The notes under the pieces are model-generated. The model searched no databases, was not told the DNA's origin, and saw only the letters and a list, made by a program, of their open reading frames with translations. Shown here piece after piece: positions 26,279 through 35,806 of a stretch of 64,000 nucleotides of DNA. This stretch comes from UTCHB3 sp964531325. GTDB lineage: Bacteria > Bacteroidota > Ignavibacteria > Ignavibacteriales > Ignavibacteriaceae. Made by a program: the position numbers and the translations under genes. The DNA lies in the NCBI GenBank assembly GCA_964531325.1, contig CAZHCW010000004.1, forward strand, positions 124,001 to 188,000, in the 5' to 3' direction. Position 1 is the first letter of the stretch, and the number at the start of each line of letters is the position of its first letter.

Positions 26279-29200
26279 ATGAAGAACAAAGCTTTACTCA
26301 TTTTTTCCTTTTTGTTGATAACTGTTGTTGCAACAAACAAGTTTGTTGACAATAAAACCCATGGAGATGAGGTTATCAATGTTAAAAAATCCAAACTTAA
26401 AGCTACAACACCGGGCGATGGAAAAATTGAAAACAATGATGCAAAAAATCAAAATGATTCGCTAAGTGCGCTTTTTAACAGAGCTTTTAACGCATTCGAC
26501 TCGGCTAAATATAATGTAGCAATAAACATTTGGCACTCAATCCTTGAATCCTACGAAAAAGAGAAGGATTATGAGAATTTTGTAATCGCTACCAATAACA
26601 TAGCTGTTGCATACAACAATATGAAAAAATTTGATCTCTCTCTCGATTACTTTACCAAAGCAAAAAACGCTGCTCAAAAATATAAACTGTACAAATATGT
26701 AGATACCTACACTGACAATTTGATCTACTATTACGAAGAATATCTACTCGGGTTTAAAACCAGGGAAGTGATAAAGGATGCAGTTGATTACTTCACAAAA
26801 GAGGGTCAGCAGACATATATTACAAAATTTCAGGAGAAACTTGTTTCACTTGATGAGATGATAGCAAAAGCTGAAAAATCAATTTCAGCCTGGGAAGCAG
26901 AAACAAAATCGACAACTGATAAAAATAAATTATGTTATTTGACCAGGGGAATAGCTGATTTTTACACTTATACAGGACAAATTGTAAAAGCAAAAGATTA
27001 TTATCTTCAAAGTTTAAAATTTGGGCAGGCCAGCGGCAGTGATACCGCAGTAGCAAATACGATGTCTTTGTTCACCAATCTCGAACAGGTTGTAAAACAC
27101 CTGAAAAAAGATGAGTTTGTAAATCTCTGGAAAGTTGAATCTTCTGAACAAACCACAAAAGTATTTTATTTCACCGATATCCAATATGTTTCCGCTGATT
27201 CACTAATTGCTACGGTATATGGTGGAAATTATGATAATATAATCGCAGGCTCAGCATTTGATGTATGGGCATGTGTTTATCCCGAGCTTACAGAACATGA
27301 TGTGTTTTCTCTCGGTAAGGGGAAAGTGCTCGAAACAGGAAATTATGCGTCAAAAGTGGGAATAAAATTATTTAACGGTGTAAATCCTCAGAAAAAAGTT
27401 TTTATTGTTGATCATGCCTACATTCCGGTAGCAAAAAAACAGGGATATAACTCTGATTTGGCAGAAGTGGCACGGCTTGAGATCATATTTCGGGATAACC
27501 AAAACAGTGCTTTATATTCATTTAATGTCTTGAATTACATTGCTGATATCGCTGTGGAGGAAAAACTTTTAACAGTGATGTTGAATGAATTTGTGCCTCT
27601 CCATTCTTTCATCGATGATCTTGTGAAAGATGATCCGGAATATGGTGGTGTTGCTGAATCGGGTGAATTCAAAGGAAAGTCAATTGCCGAAGCCATAAAA
27701 ATGTCAACATTAGAAACGAGTAAACACTTTCTTATGTTCGTAAAAGATTTTCCTGCCAAATATCTCGGATTAACTTTTAAATTTGTGGAGTCATACTTCT
27801 CCTGGATTTATTCTGATGCAATCGGTGGACAAACAAAAATTTCGAATCTGGTATTAAAAGCAAAAGATGAAAAAGATATCCGAAAAATCTTTGAAACAGA
27901 CAGTGCCTCAATTGTTCAGTATGACATTGTTGGTAAGTTCGCTGATTCAACAGATGAACTTTACCCACTTGATTCGATGGAAAAAGCGAATAAATATTCA
28001 TTGGCAGCTTCACTTTTTGCCGAATGGATGAAGGACAGTGATAAAATAAAAAGAGCATATCTTTCCCGTGGATTGTATCTAAAAGCCGTGGAAGACCTCA
28101 CCGGAGCTGAAAGTGCTTACCTCAAAAGTCTCCTGTATGCTCATGTAGTAAACGACAGTTCCTATATGGCAACAAATCAACATAATCTTGGAATTTTATA
28201 TTCTGACCTCGGTCAATTTCAGAAATCAATTAATTATTATGACAGTAGCCTTGCGATCCGTAACTTTTTGGTTAAGAAAGAACCATCAGACTGGCTTTGG
28301 GAACGATTAGGGGGTTCTTATTGGGGGAAAGCCTACTCTCTTGCAGGGTTGGATAAGTATGCGGAATCTGTCGAATTTTATGAATTGGCTCTCGCCTCCT
28401 ACGATTCTTCCAAAAGTACATCTGCCTCCGGCGACAAACTCACAGTTCTCGGCAACATTGCAGATGTTTATGGAAAAATGGGGAATCATAAAAAATCACT
28501 TGACATCTACGACAAGGTTTATGAATTAAGTAAATTGACGGGTAATAAAAAGAAAGAGGCAAGTGGACTTTTCGACAAAGCCTACTCTCTTTTTGAACTT
28601 GGTGATTACATTCAGGCAATGGACTACTACGAGAGAAGTTATAATATATATATGTCGCTTGGAGATGATGATAATGCAGGTTTGTGTTACTCAAATATTG
28701 GGCAGGCATTGTGGAATCTCGGAAAATTTGAGGATGCAATTGCAGCTCATAATAAGGCGATTGAATACAGGAAAAAGACCGGAAACCTTTCCGATCAGGC
28801 ATTTTCTTACGATAAAGTAGGCAGTCTTTACAGCAAACAGGGTAATCCTGAAAAAGCGATGGAATATTTCACCAAAGCCGTTGAATTATATCAAAAGGCA
28901 AATAACGATGTTGGTATGGCGACCGTATATGATAACATCGGAGCAATGTATAAAAAACTGAAAGATTTTGAAAAGACTTTCGACTATTTTAAGAAGAGCC
29001 TCGCTGTTAAAGAAAAAGCCAACGACAAGTATGCTATAGCAGAGAACTATTTTGAACAGGGCCTCGCATACATGGAATTTAATGATGCGGCAAATGCGCA
29101 GGAGGTATTAAAAAAGAGTTATGAACTGAATATGCTGGTGAATGACAAGATGGATGCCATCTATTGTATGATAAATCTTGGGCAAATTCAATATGGATTC

Positions 29201-31894
29201 AGAAACAATTTTGATACTGCGCTCACGATTTTTAACTCTGCGCTTCTTTTGGCAAAAGAAATAGCAAATAACTCGCCAATTGCTTATTGTTACAAACAAC
29301 TTGGTCTTCTCTATTCTGAAAAAGGGGAATCGGGCACTTCTATAAAATACCTCGACTCTGCATTAACCATCTATGAAAAGATGCAAGAAAAGTCGGAAAT
29401 AGGAAACCTGTTTATCAGTCTTGGCTCAGCTTCAATCTCCGGTGGTGAATTTGACAAAGCAATGAACTTTTACACCAAGGCTGAAAATGTAGCACGGGAG
29501 ATGAACAATAATAATCTCCTTGGTGATGTATATCTATATAAAGGTGATCTCTACAGAGTTCAGGGTGAGTATAAAAAAGCCATGGCAATTTTTGATACAG
29601 CATATAGCTATTACAGTGCTCAAAACAGTCCGTGGGCTCTTGCAAGTATTTACATATCATACGGTAATGTTTACAATGTGATGGGTGAATATCAAAAATC
29701 AGTTGATAATTATGGTTTGGCGGACAGCATATATACAGCGTTAAAGAATGATTATTACCGTGCGACTCCTCTGAATAATATGGGTACCGTCTATTTCTGG
29801 CAAGGTGACTATACCTCTTCACTACCGTTTTTCCAGAAGGCACTTTCGATACTCGATTCCGTAAAATATTTTGGTGATTTCCGTGCTACGGTATTAACCA
29901 ATATCGGCGAGATATATTATGAGTTAAAAAAATATGATGAAGCTGAAAAAGTTCTTTTAACTGCAATTGAACACGCCAGAAAGATAGGCGCAAAAACTCA
30001 TCTGCCAACCCCTTACGGGCTGTTAGCTTCCATTTACATCGATACAAAAAAATATGCCGAGTCTGAAAAATGGGCAAAGATGGCATATGATCTGAGTAAT
30101 GAGCTAAAAGACCGTAACGACATACTTTACAGTTCATTGGTTCTGGGGAGATTAAACTATATAAATAATAACATACCTGTTTCAAACAAGTATCTGGATC
30201 AGTCGATAGCTGTTGCTGAAGAACTTGGCACAAATAAATTAGTTTACCACTCGTATTATTACAAAGCTCTTAATTTTCAGACCGAATCGAAAACCGATTC
30301 ATCATTAACATATCTGAAAAAAGCAGTGAATGTCCTCTCAGACATAAGAGGAAAACTGGTGGGTGGCGACAAAGCTGCCAAGATGTTCTCAAGTGGTGAT
30401 ATGAAGGTTAAAATCTATGAAGCAATAATAAACGCTTTCATACAAAAAGGACAATTGGACAGTGCACTCTATTATCTCGATATGAGTTATAATGAAGGTT
30501 TAAAGGAGCAGTTTGGTGGAGTTACTCCAAAGTTTGAAGATAAAACACAAAATGAAGCCATTGAAAAAGAAAAAGAACTAAAAAACAAAAAATCGGGACT
30601 TGAAGAAGAGCTTCAGAAAGAGAAAGCTAAACCTGCTGAACTTCAAAACACTGAAAAAATTGCCACTCTTACTGCAAGTCTCGAAGTGGCTGAGAACAGT
30701 TATGTTGAATTTATAATGAAAACTGTTCAGACGAACCCCGGACTCGACGATTATTTTAAGGATAATATCAATCCGGTCAGTTTCATCGAATGGCAGGAGT
30801 TTATCCCCGAGGATGTTGCCGTGCTCGCTTATCTGATGGGGGATAACAATCTCTACATATTTGGAGCTACAAGCGACACTGTGGGTGCCGTAGTCATGAA
30901 AATCTCTAAAACAGAGATCGAACAAAAATTGGTTGAGTTTTATTCCATGTTAAAGGATTCATATCCCGCCAAAGAGATTGGAGAGGTTAATATTGCTTCA
31001 TACACTCCAAAAGATGCCAATATGACAATGGAAGATGAGATGTATCTTGCTCCACAGCGTAAAATGGCCTCCGAATTGTATCAGTTGCTTGTTCAGCCAG
31101 TTAAATCGATAATAAAAGACAAGAAAAAACTGTGCATCGTGCCGTTTGGTAAACTCTATTATCTCCCGTTTGAGACATTGATCTCTTCACAACCAAATCA
31201 GGATGTGAAGTTCCTGCTTGAAGATTACCTGTTATTTTATGTAACATCATTTAAGGTCTTTTCGCAGAATATGAACAAAGATTCGGTTCCTCTTAAATTG
31301 ATTGCTTTTGCCAATGCAGATCTTTCTTTGCCTGATGCAGAGAAAGAAGTTAACGGACTTAAAGCACTCTTTACGGATGCCGAAATCTACTCAAAAGCTG
31401 ATGCAACTGAAGAAAAAATCCGTTCTTTAACAAAGGGACAATTTAACGCTTTACATTTTGCTACTCATGGGACCATGAATTATGGTGAGATCACAAAATC
31501 ATTTCTTACCATGGCGATGAAGGGAACGGGACAGGATCCTCTTTCTGACGGTCAATTGACAATCAGCGAAGTGTGGGGTCTCACAAACCTCAGGAATTAC
31601 AAACTTGTTACACTTTCAGCGTGTAAAACCGCCATAAGTGAAGAATTTGCAAAGGGTTGGCTTGTTTCACCTGCAAATGCATTCCTGAAAATCGGAGTAC
31701 AAACCGTTGTCGCATCCCTTTGGCAGGTTCAGGATGATGCAACATCTATCCTGATGACTGAGTTTTATACAAACCTTAAAACAATGCCAAAAAGTGAAGC
31801 ACTGCAAAAAGCCAAACTTAAGCTCATAAAGAACCCCAAATACGGCTTCCCGTATTATTGGGCTCCTTTTATTATGGTGGGGGACTACAGGTAA
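26279..31894 (+). CDS. Giant exported TPR-CHAT (caspase-like) protein
   Basis: 1871 residues from ATG 26279 (a TTG two codons earlier is possible). N-terminal hydrophobic segment (about 5-21) acts as signal or anchor. A first TPR block lies at about 45-260. A globular, partly beta region of no recognised family follows (about 270-400). A helical stretch then leads to a long TPR array (about 580-1370) with more than a dozen units of the YxxALxxxxxxG type. A coiled coil follows at about 1425-1480. The CHAT domain (about 1510-1871) has H1730 (HFATHG), C1782 (LSACKTA) and a terminal WAPFIMVG, so it is probably an active peptidase. It forms an operon with the shorter paralogue. Confidence 0.92.
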   Translation: MKNKALLIFSFLLITVVATNKFVDNKTHGDEVINVKKSKLKATTPGDGKIENNDAKNQNDSLSALFNRAFNAFDSAKYNVAINIWHSILESYEKEKDYENFVIATNNIAVAYNNMKKFDLSLDYFTKAKNAAQKYKLYKYVDTYTDNLIYYYEEYLLGFKTREVIKDAVDYFTKEGQQTYITKFQEKLVSLDEMIAKAEKSISAWEAETKSTTDKNKLCYLTRGIADFYTYTGQIVKAKDYYLQSLKFGQASGSDTAVANTMSLFTNLEQVVKHLKKDEFVNLWKVESSEQTTKVFYFTDIQYVSADSLIATVYGGNYDNIIAGSAFDVWACVYPELTEHDVFSLGKGKVLETGNYASKVGIKLFNGVNPQKKVFIVDHAYIPVAKKQGYNSDLAEVARLEIIFRDNQNSALYSFNVLNYIADIAVEEKLLTVMLNEFVPLHSFIDDLVKDDPEYGGVAESGEFKGKSIAEAIKMSTLETSKHFLMFVKDFPAKYLGLTFKFVESYFSWIYSDAIGGQTKISNLVLKAKDEKDIRKIFETDSASIVQYDIVGKFADSTDELYPLDSMEKANKYSLAASLFAEWMKDSDKIKRAYLSRGLYLKAVEDLTGAESAYLKSLLYAHVVNDSSYMATNQHNLGILYSDLGQFQKSINYYDSSLAIRNFLVKKEPSDWLWERLGGSYWGKAYSLAGLDKYAESVEFYELALASYDSSKSTSASGDKLTVLGNIADVYGKMGNHKKSLDIYDKVYELSKLTGNKKKEASGLFDKAYSLFELGDYIQAMDYYERSYNIYMSLGDDDNAGLCYSNIGQALWNLGKFEDAIAAHNKAIEYRKKTGNLSDQAFSYDKVGSLYSKQGNPEKAMEYFTKAVELYQKANNDVGMATVYDNIGAMYKKLKDFEKTFDYFKKSLAVKEKANDKYAIAENYFEQGLAYMEFNDAANAQEVLKKSYELNMLVNDKMDAIYCMINLGQIQYGFRNNFDTALTIFNSALLLAKEIANNSPIAYCYKQLGLLYSEKGESGTSIKYLDSALTIYEKMQEKSEIGNLFISLGSASISGGEFDKAMNFYTKAENVAREMNNNNLLGDVYLYKGDLYRVQGEYKKAMAIFDTAYSYYSAQNSPWALASIYISYGNVYNVMGEYQKSVDNYGLADSIYTALKNDYYRATPLNNMGTVYFWQGDYTSSLPFFQKALSILDSVKYFGDFRATVLTNIGEIYYELKKYDEAEKVLLTAIEHARKIGAKTHLPTPYGLLASIYIDTKKYAESEKWAKMAYDLSNELKDRNDILYSSLVLGRLNYINNNIPVSNKYLDQSIAVAEELGTNKLVYHSYYYKALNFQTESKTDSSLTYLKKAVNVLSDIRGKLVGGDKAAKMFSSGDMKVKIYEAIINAFIQKGQLDSALYYLDMSYNEGLKEQFGGVTPKFEDKTQNEAIEKEKELKNKKSGLEEELQKEKAKPAELQNTEKIATLTASLEVAENSYVEFIMKTVQTNPGLDDYFKDNINPVSFIEWQEFIPEDVAVLAYLMGDNNLYIFGATSDTVGAVVMKISKTEIEQKLVEFYSMLKDSYPAKEIGEVNIASYTPKDANMTMEDEMYLAPQRKMASELYQLLVQPVKSIIKDKKKLCIVPFGKLYYLPFETLISSQPNQDVKFLLEDYLLFYVTSFKVFSQNMNKDSVPLKLIAFANADLSLPDAEKEVNGLKALFTDAEIYSKADATEEKIRSLTKGQFNALHFATHGTMNYGEITKSFLTMAMKGTGQDPLSDGQLTISEVWGLTNLRNYKLVTLSACKTAISEEFAKGWLVSPANAFLKIGVQTVVASLWQVQDDATSILMTEFYTNLKTMPKSEALQKAKLKLIKNPKYGFPYYWAPFIMVGDYR

Positions 31895-31897
31895 TGC

Positions 31898-31945
31898 AGT
31901 AATCCAATAATTCAGTAATGCAATAATTCAGTAATGCAGTAATAT
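31898..31945. repeat. Three 16-bp tandem repeats after the CHAT operon
   Basis: AGTAATCCAATAATTC, AGTAATGCAATAATTC and AGTAATGCAGTAATAT stand head to tail and each splits into two 8-bp RRTAATNC-like halves. The array starts 4 bases after the CHAT stop codon. No stem forms. The 8/16-bp period matches the unrelated array at 3364-3438. Confidence 0.65.
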
Positions 31946-32004
31946 TTTCTGTGTTGGTTCCTGCCGAGGTGTTGATTCCTGTAGTAATAAAACTACAATA
32001 ATGA

Positions 32005-32025
32005 TTTCTTAACAATTTCTTAACA
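32005..32025 (+). promoter_or_regulatory. Pho-box-like tandem site upstream of the phn-pst operon
   Basis: TTTCTTAACA occurs twice at an 11-bp period (32005-32014, 32016-32025), giving TTAACA-N5-TTAACA. This matches the direct-repeat PhoP site layout known from Bacillus. It lies 81 bases before the PhnD start and is the obvious candidate for phosphate-starvation control. No phoB/phoR gene is in the window. Confidence 0.55.
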
Positions 32026-32106
32026 TTAGAAAATTAGATTTTGGTTTTGTTAGAAGTGTGGGGTAAGGCATATTTCATGGTTGTATTCTTTTTTTTTTGA
32101 TGAAAT

Positions 32107-33033
32107 ATGAAATTCCTAAAATACTTTTTATATCTCCTTCCTTTGATAGTGTTTATTACTGCAACTTCTTACCGGGAATGGGGGAAATACAGTAATGAAT
32201 TGGGTTCAAAAAAGAATCCTATCAAGTTTTTTTTCACACCATCGGTTGATGCAAAACAGATAACCACGACTGCAGGCGAACTGCTCGAATTTCTTGAAAA
32301 AGAGACCGGTTATTATTTTACAACTGCCATTCCGGCTGATTATGTAACTGTTGTTGAAAGTTTTGGCAGCAGCAAAGCCGACATCGCCGTAATAAATACA
32401 TTCTCATATTTAATGGCAAACAAAAAGTATGGGACCCAGGCATTGTTGAGGATTGTCCGTGATAATGGCGAGGCCTACTACAGGGGGCAGATAATCGTCA
32501 GGGCAGATTCGGGGATCGACACGCTCACTGACCTGATGGGTAAAAAAATTGCCTATGTAGATCCCTCCTCAACTTCCGGTTATATCCTCCCTGCATCACT
32601 TCTTAAAAAAAATGGTATCGTTCCCTCTGACTCAATCTTTGCAAAAAAACACGACATCGTTGTTTCAATGGTTTATCAAAAACAAGTGGATGCCGGTGCT
32701 ACATACTATTCACCAAAGGACGATCAGGGCTTTTTGAGGGATGCTCGTGAACGGGTTGTAACACAGTATCCTGATGTATTTGAAAAAATTAAAATTATTG
32801 CACTTACCGAACCAATCCCCAACGACCCCGTGATTTTTAGAAGGGAACTCCCTGAGGAGATGAAAACTAAAATTGTTGAGGCACTTTTAAAATTTGTTGC
32901 CACCCCCTCAGGTCAGGAAGCTCTCCACCGAATTTATAATGTAAAACAGCTTATACCCACTACAGATAAAGATTATGATGGACTACGAAAAATTCTTGAT
33001 GATATCAATTTTAAGATTGAAGGTGCACTATGA
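32107..33033 (+). CDS. phnD: PhnD-type phosphate/phosphonate ABC substrate-binding protein
   Basis: 308 residues with an N-terminal signal/anchor (about 4-20). Family motifs: KFFFTPSVDAKQ, then SFGSSKADIAVINTFSYL, YYRGQIIVRADSGI, GKKIAYVDPSSTSGYILP and NDPVIFRREL. Members bind phosphonates, phosphite or related oxyanions in the periplasm. The next gene overlaps by 4 bp (ATGA). No C-P lyase genes follow, so the ligand may be phosphate or phosphite rather than a phosphonate that needs cleavage. Confidence 0.88.
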   Translation: MKFLKYFLYLLPLIVFITATSYREWGKYSNELGSKKNPIKFFFTPSVDAKQITTTAGELLEFLEKETGYYFTTAIPADYVTVVESFGSSKADIAVINTFSYLMANKKYGTQALLRIVRDNGEAYYRGQIIVRADSGIDTLTDLMGKKIAYVDPSSTSGYILPASLLKKNGIVPSDSIFAKKHDIVVSMVYQKQVDAGATYYSPKDDQGFLRDARERVVTQYPDVFEKIKIIALTEPIPNDPVIFRRELPEEMKTKIVEALLKFVATPSGQEALHRIYNVKQLIPTTDKDYDGLRKILDDINFKIEGAL

Positions 33034-33794
33034 CAATCTTAAAAGTAGATAATGTACATAAAATCTATCCATCAGGAACTCATGCCTTAAAGGGTGTCAG
33101 TTTCGAAGTTAAAGACGGTGAATTCCTTGTGATAATAGGGCTCTCGGGTTCAGGGAAATCCACTCTGTTAAGATGTATTAATCGTCTTCATGAACCTACT
33201 TCGGGTGAGATCACTTTTTTGGATAAAGATATCACACATGTTAAGGGAAAAGAGCTTAGAGGACTTAAACAGCAGATAGGAATGGTCTTTCAGCAATTCA
33301 ATTTGATTAAAAGAAGAAGTGTGTTAACAAATGTGATCACCGGCAGATTAGGGAAATTGGGGACATTTCAATCGATAACTGAAAATTTCACACCGGAATT
33401 GATCGAAGAAGCAATGAATGCACTCAGGATTGTTGGTATCGAGGAAAAAGCCAATATAAGAGCAGATGCATTAAGTGGTGGGCAGCAACAGCGGGTTGCA
33501 ATTGCAAGAAGCCTTATGCAAAATCCAAAGTTACTGCTCGCTGATGAACCTGTTGCATCACTTGATCCCGCAACTTCAAATTCTATTATGCATTATTTTG
33601 AAAAAATAAACAAAGAACTTGGTACAACAGTCATTTGTAACCTCCATTTTTTAAGTCTTGTAAGGAAATATGCGTCCAGGGTGATTGCCCTCAAAGCCGG
33701 AGAGATTATTTATGAAGGATTACCACACGATATTGATGAGAAATGGTTTAAAACAATTTACGGTGAAGAAGCCGAAGAAGTGGAGATAAGATAA
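33030..33794 (+). CDS. phnC: PhnC-type ABC transporter ATP-binding protein
   Basis: 254 residues. Walker A GLSGSGKST (about 34-42), Q-loop VFQQFNLI, signature LSGGQQQRVAIARSL, Walker B LLLADEPVASLDP, and the H-loop region TVICNLHFLSL. The GTHALKGVSFEV start and the RRSVLTNVITGRLG segment are typical of PhnC. It powers import with the PhnE membrane protein encoded next (1-bp overlap) and PhnD encoded before it. Confidence 0.93.
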   Translation: MTILKVDNVHKIYPSGTHALKGVSFEVKDGEFLVIIGLSGSGKSTLLRCINRLHEPTSGEITFLDKDITHVKGKELRGLKQQIGMVFQQFNLIKRRSVLTNVITGRLGKLGTFQSITENFTPELIEEAMNALRIVGIEEKANIRADALSGGQQQRVAIARSLMQNPKLLLADEPVASLDPATSNSIMHYFEKINKELGTTVICNLHFLSLVRKYASRVIALKAGEIIYEGLPHDIDEKWFKTIYGEEAEEVEIR

Positions 33795-34855
33795 TGCCTC
33801 ATGTAAATCCACACGATGTAATGGCAAAAAGGAAAGACAAAGAGATATTCAAGAGTCGAATTAAAGCAGGTTTGCTCGATTTCTTTTTTGTGTTTTATTC
33901 CATATTGGTAGTTGACAGGGTAATTTGGAATAAATTTATTCTTCAGGTAAAAAATATTCCTTTCCATTGGCTCGAAATTGGAGTAATTGCATTAGTAAGT
34001 CTTGTTGTTGGTGTGCTTTGGAGCCTTACCGGAACATCTCTTTCCAGCAAATTGTTTGGGATATCCAAAAAAAATAATGTTACAAAATACACTGCTGAGA
34101 TATTTGGCTGGTTTCTGTTTAATATCACTTTTATTGCAGGATGGATAATAACCAAGATATCGGTCGTGGATTTGTTTAGCGAGGAGGGGCTAAACGCCGC
34201 TCAACGAATTTTTAGTGCGCTATTTTCACCTCAGATGTCAATATTTGATGAAGCACTTTTTGCAATTATTGAAACTGTTTATATTGCCTTGATTGCAACC
34301 CTTGTTTCGATACCCATAACTCTCATCGTGAGTTTTGCTTCTGCCCGAAACCTGATGAACGAGAATAAATTTACTCTTTTTATTTATGCTACTTTAAGAT
34401 TAATTTCAAATTTTGTAAGATCGATTGAACCGCTGATTTGGGCGATAATTTTTTCGGTTTGGATTGGAATTGGACCTTACGCCGGTATGCTTGCGCTTCT
34501 TATTCACTCAATAGCATCAAATGCAAAGTTGTATTCAGAGGCTATCGAGTCGATTGAAGAGGGACCGGTTGAGGCGATTTCTGCAACAGGTGCCAACAAA
34601 ATACAGATTATCTGGTATGCTGTAATTCCTCAAATAATCCTTCCATTCCTTTCATTCACAATTTACCGTTGGGATATTAATGTTAGAATGGCAACCATCA
34701 TCGGATTGGTAGGCGGTGGTGGAATTGGAACAATGCTCATTCAGTATCAGGGACTTGCCCAGTGGCATGAAGTTGGTCTTATCGTAATTATGATTGCATT
34801 GGTTGTCTGGATTATGGATTATATCTCCACAAAAATAAGGCAAGCGATCTATTGA
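33794..34855 (+). CDS. phnE: PhnE-type ABC transporter permease
   Basis: 353 residues. Two N-terminal helices (about 28-45, 57-78) precede a third and then a standard BPD permease domain from about 150. The coupling motif reads EAISATGANKIQIIWYAVIP, followed by GLVGGGGIGTML, both as in PhnE. It overlaps phnC by 1 bp and forms the membrane channel of the PhnCDE importer. The pstS gene begins 48 bases later. Confidence 0.91.
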   Translation: MPHVNPHDVMAKRKDKEIFKSRIKAGLLDFFFVFYSILVVDRVIWNKFILQVKNIPFHWLEIGVIALVSLVVGVLWSLTGTSLSSKLFGISKKNNVTKYTAEIFGWFLFNITFIAGWIITKISVVDLFSEEGLNAAQRIFSALFSPQMSIFDEALFAIIETVYIALIATLVSIPITLIVSFASARNLMNENKFTLFIYATLRLISNFVRSIEPLIWAIIFSVWIGIGPYAGMLALLIHSIASNAKLYSEAIESIEEGPVEAISATGANKIQIIWYAVIPQIILPFLSFTIYRWDINVRMATIIGLVGGGGIGTMLIQYQGLAQWHEVGLIVIMIALVVWIMDYISTKIRQAIY

Positions 34856-34903
34856 TAGAAAGAGTAAAAATTTATTTTGGAACTCCTTTATAAGGAATCC
34901 ATT

Positions 34904-35806
34904 TTGAGAACAGGAAGCAAATTGTTAAATGGATTTAGAACAGGAGCAGGCAGATTTTTGCTTGCTGCTGTTTTTTTTTCGATGCTATTAACATCCGGAT
35001 GTGATAAATCCGCCTCAAAGGTAAATATTTATCTGAAGGGGAGCGACACCATGGTGAATCTCTGCCAGAGATGGGCGGAGGCTTACATGAAAGTAAATCC
35101 CAATGTTCGGGTGGTAGTAACGGGTGGTGGCTCGGGGAACGGCATCACTGCACTTCTTAATGGCTCTGCGGATTTTGCATGCATGAGCAGGGAACTTCTT
35201 CCGGCTGAAATAAAAAGGGCTGAGAAGAGAGGTATTAAACTCACCTCTGTAAAAACTGCTTTTGATGGAATCACTATTGCTGTGAATTCATCCAATATAA
35301 TTGAAGAGCTCTCGTTAACTGATCTCAAAGGACTTTTTACGGGTGGAATTAAAAATTTCAGGGATGTTGGCGGGGATGATATACCGGTTAATCTTTATGG
35401 GAGAGACAACAGCAGTGGAACATATAATATTTTTAAGGAGCAAATATTAAAGGGTGAAGATTTTGCAAGTGCCACACAGGTACTTCAGGGAACGGCAGCA
35501 CTTGCCGAGGCTGTGGCTGGCGATAAAAGAGGAATTGCGTATGGGGGGATCGGCTATTTCATCAAAAAAAGAGGTGTCAAAATAATTAAAATAAAAGGGG
35601 ATGGGATGGGTACATCAAAATCTCCCGTTGAGGAAGATCATCCAAATTATGAAGAGATAAGATCGGGTCACTATTTAATTTCGCGTCCATTGTTACTTAT
35701 TTTCCGTAACCATAAGAAGAATGGCATGGAAGAGTTTATAAATTTTATTTTATCCGGTGAAGGTCAAAAGATAGTTGCCGGAATGAACTATATTCCATTA
35801 CATTAA
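34904..35806 (+). CDS. pstS: PstS-type phosphate-binding lipoprotein
   Basis: 300 residues from TTG 34904, chosen because AAGGA lies 7 bases upstream; the frame is open from 34877 but without a site. The lipoprotein signal ends LLTSGC. The phosphate-binding fold has YLKGSDTMVNLCQRWAEAY, GGGSGNGITALLNGSADFACMSR, GRDNSSGTYNIFKE and GIAYGGIGYF, the typical PstS ligand loops. It delivers phosphate to PstCA. It overlaps pstC by 1 bp, within the same operon as phnDCE. Confidence 0.91.
   Translation: MRTGSKLLNGFRTGAGRFLLAAVFFSMLLTSGCDKSASKVNIYLKGSDTMVNLCQRWAEAYMKVNPNVRVVVTGGGSGNGITALLNGSADFACMSRELLPAEIKRAEKRGIKLTSVKTAFDGITIAVNSSNIIEELSLTDLKGLFTGGIKNFRDVGGDDIPVNLYGRDNSSGTYNIFKEQILKGEDFASATQVLQGTAALAEAVAGDKRGIAYGGIGYFIKKRGVKIIKIKGDGMGTSKSPVEEDHPNYEEIRSGHYLISRPLLLIFRNHKKNGMEEFINFILSGEGQKIVAGMNYIPLH

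Noticed and set aside
28440..30233. Minus-strand frames inside the giant TPR-CHAT gene
   Set aside because: They are antisense shadows of the repetitive TPR coding region, with no start context or recognisable motif.
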